Shown: in pieces, positions 46,282 to 57,740 of the stretch
Numbering within the stretch: position 1 is the stretch's first letter
How the letters are laid out: every line of letters starts with the position of its first letter
Source of the DNA: Turritopsis dohrnii
Taxonomy: Eukaryota > Cnidaria > Hydrozoa > Anthoathecata > Oceaniidae
Length of the DNA stretch: 64,000 nucleotides
Reading direction: 5' to 3'
Assembly: GCA_027922465.2 (NCBI GenBank)
Contig: BQMF02000627.1
Coordinates: 124,001 to 188,000 of the forward strand
Program-made: the position numbers and the translations under genes
The notes under the pieces: model-generated
What the model was told of the DNA's origin: nothing
Seen by the model: the letters and a program-made list of their open reading frames with translations, nothing else
Databases searched by the model: none

Positions 46282-47184
46282 TCATCTTGAACATAATATT
46301 TGTTTGTAAAAGTCATGGATTTCATTAGTTCTATACATATAAATCAAAGAATTTAGAAAGGCATTTGCATACATTGGAAACAGCATCCATTCCATGTGCC
46401 CGCTGAATGAATTAATTGATCGCGTATAAGAGAGAGATACAATGACCGTTAATGGTATGATACTCGTTACAACCAGTAAAATTGAAATCAGGAGAACAGT
46501 GCAGGTTGTTCTTTCCTTCCTTCTTCTTGTAGAGGACGATATATTCTTCCCATTCATACTTTTGATTCCAGTTTTGATGTAAATGAATAAAAAAATATTC
46601 ACAATTAGTGCCGCAACTGCTTGCAATAACACAAACAGTCCTAATCCTCTCAAAACATTGAAGAATGCTTCTTTGTTATGACCCATTTGAAATCTGATAA
46701 AGCCAACAGTTATTCCAAGCAGCAATGATGAAATCAAGCAAATGACAAGGATTGCCGTGAAAACCCTGTTCTTCATCTGTTTACTTTGAAATGGCTTTAC
46801 GACGCTAATAATGCGGACACACGAGATCAAAACAAGTATTGCTCTTGATGCAATTGGATTTGCGCTGTAAAATACTTTATCAAGGATGAAATTCCAACAT
46901 GAATCTGCATTCCATGCAAGCATGTATATTTTATGTGGTAGGACAACTGTTCCTAAAAATAAATCAATAATTCCCAAACAAAAAAATAATTTTCCAGTAA
47001 GCTTTGTGTGTTGCTTTGTCTTGTACTGAGCGTATGTCATTGTCAGATTTATAATTATAATGAGCACCATCATTATCGAAGAAGCGGTGATTAATGAATG
47101 TATATACCCTCCTTGAATGACCACGTACAAATCTGGTAAACACCAATCTCCAGATTGTGACGATATGCTACTATTATTCGGCAT
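46282..47184 (-). CDS. Class-A-like G-protein-coupled receptor, single exon
   Basis: The 300-residue frame starts at ATG 47184 (MPNNSSISSQ); the reading further upstream has only a TTG. Seven hydrophobic segments are clear: TM1 around IHSLITASSIMMVLIIIINL, TM2 GIIDLFLGTVVLP, TM3 ending SCVRIISVVKPF, TM4 ILVICLISSLLLGI, TM5 LFVLLQAVAALIVNIFLF, TM6 VLLISILLVVTSIIPLTVIV and TM7 MYANAFLNSLIYMYR. An N-glycosylation site (NNSS) lies at the N terminus. DRY is replaced by CVR and NPxxY by NSLIY, and the TM6 CWxP is absent, so it is a divergent rhodopsin-family receptor with no assigned ligand. It lies tail-to-tail with the peptide pseudogene. No lesion is seen, so it is probably functional. Confidence 0.8.
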   Translation of the reverse strand: MPNNSSISSQSGDWCLPDLYVVIQGGYIHSLITASSIMMVLIIIINLTMTYAQYKTKQHTKLTGKLFFCLGIIDLFLGTVVLPHKIYMLAWNADSCWNFILDKVFYSANPIASRAILVLISCVRIISVVKPFQSKQMKNRVFTAILVICLISSLLLGITVGFIRFQMGHNKEAFFNVLRGLGLFVLLQAVAALIVNIFLFIYIKTGIKSMNGKNISSSTRRRKERTTCTVLLISILLVVTSIIPLTVIVSLSYTRSINSFSGHMEWMLFPMYANAFLNSLIYMYRTNEIHDFYKQILCSR

Positions 47185-47197
47185 TTTAAACTGAATT

Positions 47198-47215
47198 TCA
47201 AGATGCTCCAAACAT
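47198..47215 (-). other. Five-codon upstream ORF before the receptor
   Basis: ATGTTTGGAGCATCTTGA ends 13 bases before the receptor ATG. It could lower translation if it is in the mRNA; the transcript start is unknown. In copy A the equivalent frame is longer. Confidence 0.35.
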
Positions 47216-47785
47216 CAGGAAAATGATGTAATGATTTGATATATATTCTAATCCGTTGCTACGTTCTTTCATTAATTAATAAATATTCTCTATCATATAA
47301 ATAAAATTACAATATTAGATTAAAAAGATATTAGATATGTATAAAATAAAAAAATAAATTAAAGTATATTATAAAATATAATATAGGACATTAGAATGCC
47401 AGCGACTCGCATCCCGTTCTTCGTTTTTGTTTTTTTTTTTTTGGTTCAAAACGTTATTTCAATTTATCGAATATACTATTTTTGAAAGCTATATCGGACT
47501 TCAATATACATCAAGACATATTTATAATGTAGTATAAGTAAAAAAGCAATTTATATAACGGAAAACTCTTTGAATACATCCGACACAATTTTGAAGTAAT
47601 TGCTGTTCGGGCTACTTCTTGCTGTCCAGATAAGTAGTTATGTTAATATTTTGTTTGTTTTAATGCCGCTGCCATTAAAGATTAATGCTGACTTTACTGT
47701 GTTCAATTGAAAGTGATATTAACTGTAATTGACGTAAGGCCTAACATATGATTGACTGTGAAACGTTCTCATGTGAAATTTATTC

Positions 47786-48063
47786 AACTGGCTTCCCTTC
47801 CCCATCTCCTAAATTCACAGGATTTTGATTGACGGTGACAGAAAATGAACTCAGAACGATAATTAAGGAAATAGCAACAATAAAATTTGGAAATGTCAAG
47901 TTTTTTGTCAGGGGACCGCAATATTTATGTTGAGGTGGGTTCGAGTTAGAAACATGGGGGGAAATTTCTAGTCAGAAACGTCGAATCTGGGGGGGGACTG
48001 AAGAAATTATGTCGATTTAGGTGGGCGTCGAGATAGCGAGAGGTCGAGTTAGAGAAACTGTAC
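47786..48063. mobile_element. Truncated relative of the 558-bp pogo-like element
   Basis: CCCCATCTCCTAAATTCACA to GAGGTCGAGTTAG and ACTGTA matches 42243-42492, lacking the left half. Confidence 0.75.
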
Positions 48064-48330
48064 ATTCTAATGGTTGTATTACATCAGTGCAGATTGAGAT
48101 GAGAAAGCATTGATTGGAAAAATGAAATGATGTTTTCAGGCATTTTGTTATTGTTTAAGTTGTAAGTCAAAGTATACGATGCAGTAGCAATTGAAATTTT
48201 GATAATTGTAAAAAAACATAGATTCATCTTGGAGTTCCTTATGATGTTTTACAAAATGTTGAATACCAATGAAATCAAGGCAGCATTATCAGATTATTAA
48301 TAATCGTGAAAATGTAAAGTCTACAAGCTT

Positions 48331-50180
48331 CCTAAACCTTTATAAGAGTTTTTTTGCAATGAATCAAATTATTTATATCCCAAAGATATCCCAAAGTTAT
48401 CCCAAAGAAAGTTTAGGTCACACTCAGCCATAAAACCTAACCACAGTGAAACGAAGTGATTTCTTGCACATAGTAGATATTCATACCGAGTTTTCGTTTG
48501 TTTTGAAATAGAAAATTTCTACCATTTCATTACAGGGGTCCTGCAGTTCAGAATAATATCACATGACATACAAGAATTTAGTGAAAGTCACGTGATTAAA
48601 GTGACGGAAAAAGATATAGACGAAAAGAAAATGGCGTAGATATATGCCCCAGAAAAATGAAAGTCGTGGGAGATCGTGGTCTTCCCTGATTATATTTTCA
48701 CAAGATTTCATAAATTTAATGCTTTATCTTGCCTTGACAATTAGCAGGATATCAGGAAATTCCTCCTTCCATCGATATAACACCAACAGATTTCGCTCTG
48801 TGCAAGGCTATAAATGGCTGTTTATCATCCTTATAAGGCAGGATACAATTTAAATCTTGTTTAAAAGTCTAAAAGCTTCTTTGACAAAAGTCTATCTGAA
48901 CTGAGATTGTACAGAAAACGTATAGATGAAGTAAAAAGTGGCTTTTTGTGACTTATCATTTTGATCGCTTCATGGCGCTTGGCCGCCATTTTTGACAACA
49001 CACATAGGACCGTCTTTGTTTTCTTAAAACAAAAGAAATTCAATGAACATTTTTGTTTGTCGAATCTCGCTCTGCATCCAGCTACGCTTTAACATATCCC
49101 TGCTGCCTGTAATCACTTCTGTGACTGATCATTTTTTCGTGTCTATACATTACATCTAGATAATCATTGAAAATAGCTTGTGTTTTTGAAATTGTATTTG
49201 TTTTTTTTTTTTTTTATCATTTTTGGGAATTTGATTGCTTACTGGATATGAAAGAATGATCATATCCTTATGAAGACTTCATGCATGATTTAGTTTATGA
49301 ACATATCTTTCCGATTCATTCACATGCATGATTTCTAATGGCTATGGCTAGATTCATTGCGTGCATCATGTAGAACGAAGAACACCGCTTAATCTGAGTA
49401 AAAAACATCGTTTGGCAAATTGAACTGTTGTTGTTATCTTGTCTTTTCCCGTCCCCACAACGTTCTTTATAAGAAGGAACAGAATTAAAAAAATTCGAAG
49501 TTTAATGCTGGTGTAAAATATTATTCCTGTCTTCACATTGAATCATATGTCACAAGATACATATGTCAGGTGTATTTCTATTATTTAAAGCCTTGTGTTT
49601 CTATTATTTTATTATTATATTTTCTCACTTCACAGTTTAATAAACGATGTTAAAAGCGATTCCGAACTTCGCGCCATATTTATTTTGATTTTGATTGTTT
49701 TGATCACGTGAGAATAGTATTTACATTTTAAGTCGGCCAATGCCTCTTTAACCCCACCTTCAACTGAAGTATTAGATATTTTGACCTGCACTTGTAAAAG
49801 CAGCTATTACTGTGATTATGATATTGAACTGTGTAAAAATTGAGATGGAGGCAGCCATTATTCAAATGCAACTGAAAGTCTATATGATACCGTTTGAATT
49901 TTAGAGAAAACTAGCTCATATTTTAAAATGAAAAATATCTGATAAATACATGTGATATGTAGTTTTGACTTTGTGGCTGTGTTGATAATCCCAGCTTAGA
50001 ACGATATGTTCAATGAAAGAAAGTTAATTGTTGTCAAGTCAGATATGATAACTGGCAATGCATGAAAATACAAGATGACGTATAAGAGAGAGAATAGACC
50101 TCAATATTATTGCTGAAAAAGTGTTATCAAAGAGACAAAAATGCTGATTTTGGATGTTTTATTTTTCACTTATGGGTGAA
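48331..50180. other. Repeat-rich non-coding region
   Basis: No supported gene. A 36-bp word CGCTCTGCATCCAGCTACGC plus TTTAACATATCCCTGC at about 49068 recurs exactly at about 51912, next to CTGACAACACACATAG-like sequence in both places. GGCCAATGCCTCT occurs at 49734 and 52859. Confidence 0.5.
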
Positions 50181-50182
50181 TA

Positions 50183-50611
50183 CACGTTGTTTTTTTTTAT
50201 AAGGAACCTTTGTGGTGGGGCTCAGGCTGAAGTTCCTTATTTTTTTAAAGAGTTTGAGCCTCACAGTTCCTTAATTAGTTCCTTATTTTTTAAGCTATCT
50301 TTTTTATATACCAAAAATTCTTTGTTTTTACACAGAAAATGTATAGACACTAATTTTTGAAATAAACAAATAACTTAATTACAGTAACAAAACAATAACT
50401 GATCAATATCCTATTATCAAAATAAACTATAGTAAAACTTGTGAATAACAAGTTTTTATTAGTTTTATTGATATAAAAAAGAAAGTTCTTTAGTGTTTCT
50501 TATATTTGAACTCTTATTTCAGCCTGGTTAGTTCCTTAAGAATTCCTTATTTTTAGAGACTTTTTCAGCCTCCAGTTCCTTGTAAAGGTGTTCCTTATAA
50601 AACAAAACGTG
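50183..50611. mobile_element. Inverted-repeat element with TA duplication
   Basis: The left arm CACGTTGTTTTTTTTTATAAGGAAC and the right arm (GTTCCTTATAAAACAAAACGTG) are inverted copies, with further pairing over about 50 bp (GGAACT, GAGGCTGA). TA flanks both ends. The interior repeats GTTCCTTATTTTT words. Confidence 0.75.
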
Positions 50612-51122
50612 TATATACTTTTGTGTTGATATAAATTGCCTGCACATTACAGAAAATATATTCTCATGTAAAAAAAACAAAAATGCTATATATTAACTGT
50701 CACTTCCTTTAATGAACAAATAAACACATGGTTTCAAACCCATTTTTGCTGTGCCTAAAAAAATCTGGTTATATTCTCTGAAATGTAGTATGTCATCTTG
50801 TATATCGTACTGTTTAGTATTATTTCATTGTATTTTACATATACATTGTCTATTTTATTTAGTATATTTATCTAATTAATTAATTTATTTTATATATATA
50901 ATATATTATATATTATTATATTCAATTTTTCCCTTTGATAACTACACATCATTACCCTAAACCCTTGGTTCTTTGTTCTTTTTGTCTTGTTAGGCATAAT
51001 CTAGGTTCTAAATTCTTAATCCTTCTGTTCTTGGTCATTTTTTCAGCTTTTTAGAGGTTTTTTTTTGTTTTTTGTTTTCCCCATGTTTTTATATTTGCAT
51101 TCTCTAAGTATGTAAACTCCTA
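50612..51122. other. AT-rich spacer
   Basis: TATATAATATATTATATATT-type simple sequence near 50890. No gene. Confidence 0.4.
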
Positions 51123-51230
51123 CTACCTTAAGGGAAGAAATTTTTGGGGGAAGAAATTTTGGTGGTTTTTGAAGCAATCCACCAAATCGGCCAAAATTTC
51201 TCCCCGCCAAAATTTCTTCCCTTAAGGTAG
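51123..51230. repeat. 108-bp near-perfect palindrome
   Basis: CTACCTTAAGGGAAGAAATT at one end is the inverse of AATTTCTTCCCTTAAGGTAG at the other, with a short central loop around GAAGCAATCC. It is a small fold-back element. Confidence 0.9.
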
Positions 51231-52879
51231 TTAATTATCAGAGAGGAATTTTAGTTCATTAATATATATTAGCATACATTTCTCTTCTCTGAAAGTGCTC
51301 GACAGTCAGGAGCAATTTTACTTTATTTTAAAACCAGTTCAGTTAGCTGATGAATCTGTGAAGGAAGAAACTTAAAGTTCAACGAAAAATAGTTTTCTTC
51401 TTTCATCCTTTTATAAGTACGTTTGTATTTATATATAAGACAAAAAAAACACACAAGAAATTTTCACAATATTTCGATTTATTAAAACTTTGTCAAGTGT
51501 TATGTTTATATTTATATATGTAGGTCCACATCAGTTTGTACTGCATTTTTCAACGAGCTTCTTTACCAAATAAATTATTTCCCTCAAAATAAAACATGTT
51601 TTTTTTCAAAGCAGGCGTTCTAAATATATATAAGCTAACGTTTGGGTAATTTTTAAGATGCTGAGCATATTACCCAGTTCACTTTTACACTTTTTCCTCT
51701 TGATCAAAATCCCAAATCAAAATCTTGTCGCTTTGAACACTATTCCGCGTATAGCTAGGATAAAATACAAGTCAAACAGAAGTTTGCACGATTTATTTCA
51801 CGTCTTTTCATTGGTTGAAAATACGCTTTCAAGCAATTTAATTGGCGAAAAAAAACAATCACATACATTCCTGAAATTCCTGACAACACACATAGAACAT
51901 AGCAAAATCTATCGCTCTGCATCCAGCTACGCTTTAACATATCCCTGCAGGCAGAAATAACCGATATGTCATTCTGACAAAATCAAGATTTGTGTTCTTA
52001 TTAAAATTTTGGGAACAGTTAAAAAGTAAGCGTAACTTAAAAACTTAAACTTAAAAACAAATTATTTCCATATGCAGTGTTAAATGTTGGAACTTATTCC
52101 AGCTACGGTGTACAAATATGTGAAAGTAGACACAAAAGTTGTAGAGCTTGCACTTGAAGTCATGCCAGTAATGAAAGGTTCTTATTCAGTAGAATATTTT
52201 TTTCTGTGATTGTCAGAAAGCAAATGGACTTTCTTTTACATTTTAGTTTGATTTTCTAGAGAGGAAAAGCGAAATAAGTTCTCACGAAATAACTCAAAAT
52301 CAAAACTAATGGACCATGGCCACAAAACATGTCACAAAAATGAAAGTAATTTCAAAAATCTTTATGGTATCTTCAGGTAGGAATACCTAGCAAGCTATTA
52401 ACAAAAGTGGTACCCAGGAAGGAAATCCAAACGACCTCTCCATCTTCCTCTAAATTATCTGGGAGGCAGGACTCTGCAAAATCAAAAGCAATAACGCAAG
52501 TTATATACAATAGCAAATTTGAACTTATTTTATATAAACTATGTATAGATGTGAATGTAGAGATTTCACCCGACACTCACGAATCCGTGTATATCTTATT
52601 CAATACTCTCATTCAATAACTAGCACAGAAAGATTCCTTAATAAATTCATCATTACTTCGTATCAATATTTAATACCATATTACAATTTTCGCCCAAAGA
52701 CAGGAGAATAAAAAAAAATAATTCTGACAGCAATGAAAGTCTTCTGACCTCTTCGCCATGATGTTTACAGGTTGTCTCGGCCATTCTAATTTTCTAATCC
52801 TCAAATCACATGGCAGATTTGAATAACCAAGAGTAACTCATTCTTTTATCTCAAGCCGGCCAATGCCTCTCCTCTTTTT
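51231..52879. other. Non-coding region
   Basis: Frames at 51658-51960 and 52407-52619 lack domains; the first overlaps the repeated word shared with 49068. Nothing else supported. Confidence 0.4.
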
Positions 52880-52883
52880 ATTA

Positions 52884-52914
<31 letters not shown>

Positions 52915-53545
52915 TTAAGGCAGGTCAGACAGAAGCAGTGAGAAAAACACTGATGTGGATCTACAAATATAAAAACTAATAAATTAAAAGTAAAACCCTA
53001 GGACTGCGGAAGATAAGAGGTTTCAGAAAATCTAGGTAAAAACTAGTGTTAAAAATTTATATATAAAATCTAGTAAAAAGAAGAACTAAAGAACAAAAAT
53101 ATGCTAATGAAATGAGGAAATCACGACTGACAACTTAGCAGATTTGACAGATTATGACACTGCGAGTTCCAAGATTTAAAATTGAATAGATTTGGAAGTT
53201 TCATGAGCCGTGTTGAAATAAAACATAGAATAAAACTCTATTTAATAGTATATATAATCGTTAGGGTATTTTGCTTTGCCAGTTTCATTTACGCCGAAGT
53301 TAATTTTTTGTATCACGTCTGTCTTCTATAGTGCACACTAGAATGAAGCTTTTGTGGGTTAATCTCGAGTTTCATTGGATAGATTGTTCCATACAATGGC
53401 TGTTCTGTATGAAAATGACGATTTGAACTTATTGTAGCGGAATGTTGGTAGCTGCACGCTCTGGATGTTTCTTGTGACTCTTCCTGCTTTTGCTGTCAGT
53501 AGATGATTAGCTAATATCCACAACTTAGACGGAGAAGACGTGTTG
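52880..53545 (-). mobile_element. LINE 3' end, minus strand (5'-truncated)
   Basis: Codons 53359-53530 read AKAGRVTRNIQSVQ, FRYNKFKSSFSYRT and AIVWNNLSNETRD, the usual C terminus of CR1/L2-group ORF2 proteins. About 450 bp of 3' UTR follows, ending in a TAAA and TAA tail at 52880-52918. Confidence 0.7.
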
Positions 53546-53682
53546 AAACTAGCGCTGAATGACACCCTCCTCGATCGAGTATCATCTTGGAAAATACTTG
53601 GGGTTACATTCGATCAACATATGCAGTGGAAAGATCATTTGAATAACCTGATCAGAAAATGTAATGGGACATTGGTCAGTTT

Positions 53683-53746
53683 ACGTAAGATCCAACGTTT
53701 CACACCATATAAGATGCGAAAGCAACTTGCTAAAACCCTTGCATTA
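53683..53746 (+). repeat. 64-bp exact direct repeat, first copy
   Basis: Starts ACGTAAGATCCAACGTTTCA and ends ACCCTTGCATTA; identical to 54063-54126. This copy is in its expected place in the LINE protein (RKIQRFTPYKMRKQLAKTLA). Confidence 0.95.
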
Positions 53747-54062
53747 CCTATTCTCGATTGCTGCAATGTTTTGTGCTTAAATGCACCTGCGTATTCGATA
53801 AAGCGCTTACAGAAAGTTGTGAACTGTGCTGCATCCTTTGTTACTGGTCGATGGTGTAGTACGTCTGATGTGATTCAACTTGACTGGTTACCAGTGAAAG
53901 AAAGAATGCAGTTATCACTCCTAAAACTTGTGCACAAGTCGATATATGACGATGTTCTTCCAGATTACCAGCAATTTCAAGAAAAGAAGAAAACAAGATC
54001 GCTTCGGTACAATGACGGTACTTTGTTGCAAGAAGACATCGTTACAAATTCGCTACAAAATG

Positions 54063-54126
54063 ACGTAAGATCCAACGTTTCACACCATATAAGATGCGAA
54101 AGCAACTTGCTAAAACCCTTGCATTA
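54063..54126 (+). repeat. 64-bp exact direct repeat, second copy
   Basis: Identical to 53683-53746 but read in another frame, where it replaces the expected C-terminal sequence of the LINE protein. Confidence 0.95.
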
Positions 54127-54549
54127 GACACCTTTAAAATCTTCAATGAGCTGCCTATAAATATACGACAAGAACCCCAGTACAAAAAATTTGTAACAAA
54201 CTGCAAAAATTAATTGACAAAGATCTTGCTCGAACTTTGAAATAGCCTAAGTAATTATTTTTTATTCTAATGTTTCTTTTTATTGGAATTATTTATTTAG
54301 TATATATTTAGCCTTTGTTAGGTGTTTTTTGCCCACTCCTAGCGGTTTCCAATCCTGACTAAGTTCCGCCTCTATTTTGTTTCATTATAATGTTCCAGTC
54401 AGCTACTTCTCCCTTTTTAACCAAGTTATTAATTGTTATTTATGTAATAATATATTTATAATAATGTTTCAATAATGTATATACATTTTAAAATTTTGGC
54501 CGAATAGCCATGTAATGTGGAAATGCCAAATATATTTCATTAATAATAA

Positions 54550-55495
54550 CAACTAGCCGCCAAGGCGGCGTCGCTCACCGCCCATGTCCACCTGCTCTGT
54601 ATCACTGTATCAATAAACGTCAAATTTCCTTATAAACGGCTCGTACAACTTCTGTTCAACCAAAAGCAGATTCGAAGTCACAACCTCTGGTGTGAAGTCA
54701 GTGTTACATCAAGTGTTACATCAACAGTGTTACATCACCATTTTTCAGGTTTTTCATGATGTGTTACTTATTTATTCTTTAAAACCAATCGTTGATCAGT
54801 ACAGCAATACACTCAAAACGTAGAGAGAAAAAACTTCCACTTTTTATTAGCTTTTGTTTTAAAAAAGTTACGCGCTCTAACATGGGTGCTATCAAACAAG
54901 GAGGAAATGGTTTCTCTTCTTAAAAATCCACACAGGAGGACAGAAAAAAGGCACGTGCTAAATGAACAAAGTAAATAAAAAAACGTTCGATCTGAAGCGC
55001 ATAACAATTAAAAAAAGAAATTAAATTATTAAAAGAAAAGCAAAAAAATATTTTGTTTCATGATACTCTTTTTTTACCTATCGGTTTTCAAATATTTTGA
55101 TTGCTCGAAAAAAAAGTTCACCCGTCTCAGACAGTCAGGCAAGGATACGTTAGGATACACTGGCAAACCGAACACGTTCTGCCACTGCTGCTTTTTGTCC
55201 AAAATGTTTAATCAGTTAGTTTCTTTGTATTTAGTTGATGTATTGTTTTCAAAGCCAAGTCAACGTGGAATATAAAACTAACAATAATAATAAAAACAAA
55301 ACGTTATTCCTATTAGTTCATCAGCCAAAAAAAAGTCACGTTCGATTGGGGTTGCAATGTATTTGCTTCGAACTCACGTCGCACACAAAAAAGAAATAAT
55401 TTCGCTCACAACTCAATCTACCATTTTGCGTGACTTACAAACAAACAAACAAACAAACAAACGGAGAATCGGCTATTAATATATGGATAGATGGA
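54550..55495 (+). mobile_element. CTAGCCGCCAAGG-family element, long copy
   Basis: Begins ACTAGCCGCCAAGGCGGCGT right after the LINE tail and ends with an ACAA run (55434-55466), GAGAATCGGCTATTAATATA and GGATAGATGGATAGATGG. Ends and the segment 55349-55440 match the short copy at 40076-40550. No coding potential recognised; class unknown. Confidence 0.75.
55434..55466. repeat. ACAA microsatellite
   Basis: About eight units near the end of the CTAGCCGCCAAGG-family element. Confidence 0.9.
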
Positions 55496-55559
55496 TAGAT
55501 GGTGAAGCTGTGGTGCACATAATTTGTTGTAAATTTGGAAGGCCTTAACGGCAAGGCTA

Positions 55560-57740
55560 CGTTTATAATAGTAGGATATGCTGTGCTATTTTGCAATTGA
55601 TAGAACTTCATTATTAGGAAACTTTCTACTGATATGTTTCACGAATCGAGCGGCTCGAAGGTGCACTTTCTCGAGATCGTTTATCAGGTTTAGCTCACAA
55701 TTTACCCATACTTGGATTCCATATAGAACTGATGGTAAAATCCCCTGTTGGTGAATTGTTTGTAGAAAAAGACTTTCTTTGATAAAGCTTCTTTACTTTG
55801 CTGCTAAATGAATGGCATGAATTCTTGATATGGTTACACCAGGTTAGATTCCTATCAATAGTCAACCCCAGACACTTAGCTGTGTAAACAAAATTGATGG
55901 CGTGGTTGCTGATTTTAATGGATTAAAGTTGAAATAAAAGTTGATTTCGACAGGATCAGGATCTTACATTTCGCAGGATGGATGGTTAAAGAGTTAGTTG
56001 ATGTATAATTCTGTGGTTGGATCACTGAGAGCTGTAATCTATTTAATGCATTGCCGATGGAAGAATCGATTTCAAAGAGAATGTTGTCATCAGCAAACAT
56101 TTCAGATTCACTATTAATCTCTGATGGCATATCGTCAACGTTGATGGTAAAACATGTTGGGCCAAGGATTGAGCCTTGAGGGACTCCACATACGACTCTT
56201 GCATTGTGCGATCCATTAATGACAGTGAATTGGGAACGATTAGTCAAGTAGTCTTGTAGATATGCTAAAGCATTCCCTGATAGACCATTCGCTATAAACG
56301 TTTTAAACAGCACAGAGTGTAAAATGGAGTCAAACACCTTTTTCACATCAATAAAAAGTATAACAACAAATTGGCCATTGTCAGTCATATGTAAGAGGAG
56401 GTCCTCTGTGGCATGGTTTTCACGAAATCCCCATTGGTGTGGATTTTGTAGCTTGAATTTGTTTAAATGATCACGTAATTGGAGGTAGATAGCTTTCTCA
56501 ACAACTTTACTGTGATTGTTAAAAATGATATAGGTCTGTAATTTGAACAGATCTTTTTAGATCCCTTCTTGTATATACAACTAACCTTTGCACGCTTCCA
56601 ACTTGTTGGGAATTTGCCTGATAGGACACTCTGTTTGAAGACGAGATGAAGACTTGGAATCACTGCTTCAGAATATAGCTGTAAGTCACGTGCAGTGATG
56701 TTGTCGTGACCACAAGCTTTTCCAGGTTTCACTGATGTTTTGAAGGCTTTTGTGAAAGTTTCAATGTTTGTATGAAAATTAGAAAGTGTTTGAGTTACTC
56801 AGTAAATGTAGGAGTTAGGCGTAGTGAACAAGTTTGAAGGGATAGCTTCTGCTAAGGATTTCCCAACATTGGCAAAAAACTCATGCATGATAGTGGCTTT
56901 GTTCGTGTTCTTTAAGATTGTAATGCCGTTGTGCATTACAATGGTTCATCGACTGATGGTAGGGTTGGTGGATTTTCCCTGAAATGCACGAACAGTAGAC
57001 CAAAATGATTTTGATGAGGATGATTTCTGTAATTTTTCTTTCCAAAATTTGCTTTTGCATTGCGGATAACATTTGTGCATATATTTCTTAGCACCTTATA
57101 CGAGAGCCATTCTGGCGAGCGTTTTGGAGTTGATTTTGCTTTCTTCAGGAGCTTGTATCGGTTGTTCAGCATTTTTCTGATCTCACCATTCATCCATTTG
57201 TTGTTTACAGACCGAACCTTCACCTTTCTCGTTTTAACATGTTTCTTTACGACAGAGGTAAACAAATTTTCCCATATCCATAGAGCGTCATCTACACATC
57301 AAATAGTGAAACTAAGTCCCATGGAGCTGATTTTAGATCGAGTTCAAATTGATTGCGGTCAAGGTTTCGATAACATTTGACTTCAATTGTCTTTGGAGGA
57401 GGGTTTCGATTTAGAATGTTAATGCATACAAAAATCAAATTATGATCCGAGATTCCAGCTTCATAGCTTCCAGAATAATTAACTTTAGAGGTATACTTGC
57501 AATAGCAAGGTCAATAAATGTACTAGATCGATCAGTAATTCTGGTAGGCGGTGGAGATTTGTTTGCGACAGTAGACGGATAAAATTACTATGGAGAGGTG
57601 ACTTTGCGTTTAACGATGTGTCTATGTTAAAGTCCCCAACGATTAGAATGTTTGATCTTCTATGAAATTTTTCGAGTATGGGGGCTAGGTGGGAAAGGAA
57701 ATCTTTCTGGTCTGGTGAACGATAAATTAAAGCAATCAAA
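55560..57740 (-). pseudogene. LINE ORF2 relic: APE endonuclease and reverse transcriptase
   Basis: Minus-strand pieces follow the order of a CR1/L2-like ORF2. 57485-57739: endonuclease part with ILIVGDFNID. 56936-57265: linker RSVNNKWMNGEIRKMLNNRY. 56463-56732: fingers of the reverse transcriptase (GKACGHDNI, YKKGSKKICSNYRPIS). 55915-56388: palm with CGVPQGSILGP and the catalytic FADD box (usually YADD or FADD). 55560-55900: thumb-like part (CLGLTIDRNLTWCNHIKNS, GIQVWVN, VHLRAARFVK), reading in more than one frame. Several stops and frameshifts separate the pieces, so it is dead. Confidence 0.85.

Larger units (their letters stand above)
39930..48330 (+). repeat. Segmental duplication unit, copy B
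   Basis: Same content and order as copy A in its main blocks. It differs by several insertions absent from A: 40076-40550, the nested pair at 41555-42590, the SINE at 44057-44384 and a fragment at 47786-48063. The upstream blocks near 43270-44045 appear in a different order from A. Confidence 0.85.
53540..54545 (+). mobile_element. LINE 3' end, plus strand (5'-truncated), CR1/L2-like ORF2 C terminus
   Basis: The frame from 53540 (SSWKILGVTFDQHMQWKDHL; PILDCCNVLCLNAP; LDWLPVKERMQLSLLKLVHK) is the region after the reverse transcriptase in CR1/L2-type LINEs. It continues past 54127 in another frame (FKIFNELPINIRQEPQYKKF) to a stop near 54210, so it is broken. The 3' UTR ends at about 54545 in ATTAATAATAA. 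It sits head-to-head against the LINE piece at 52880-53545. Confidence 0.8.

Noticed and set aside
53359..53565. Single LINE insertion with a 5' inversion (twin priming)
   Set aside because: The inverted part carries its own C terminus, 3' UTR and tail, so it is a separate LINE end and not the 5' part of the plus-strand one.
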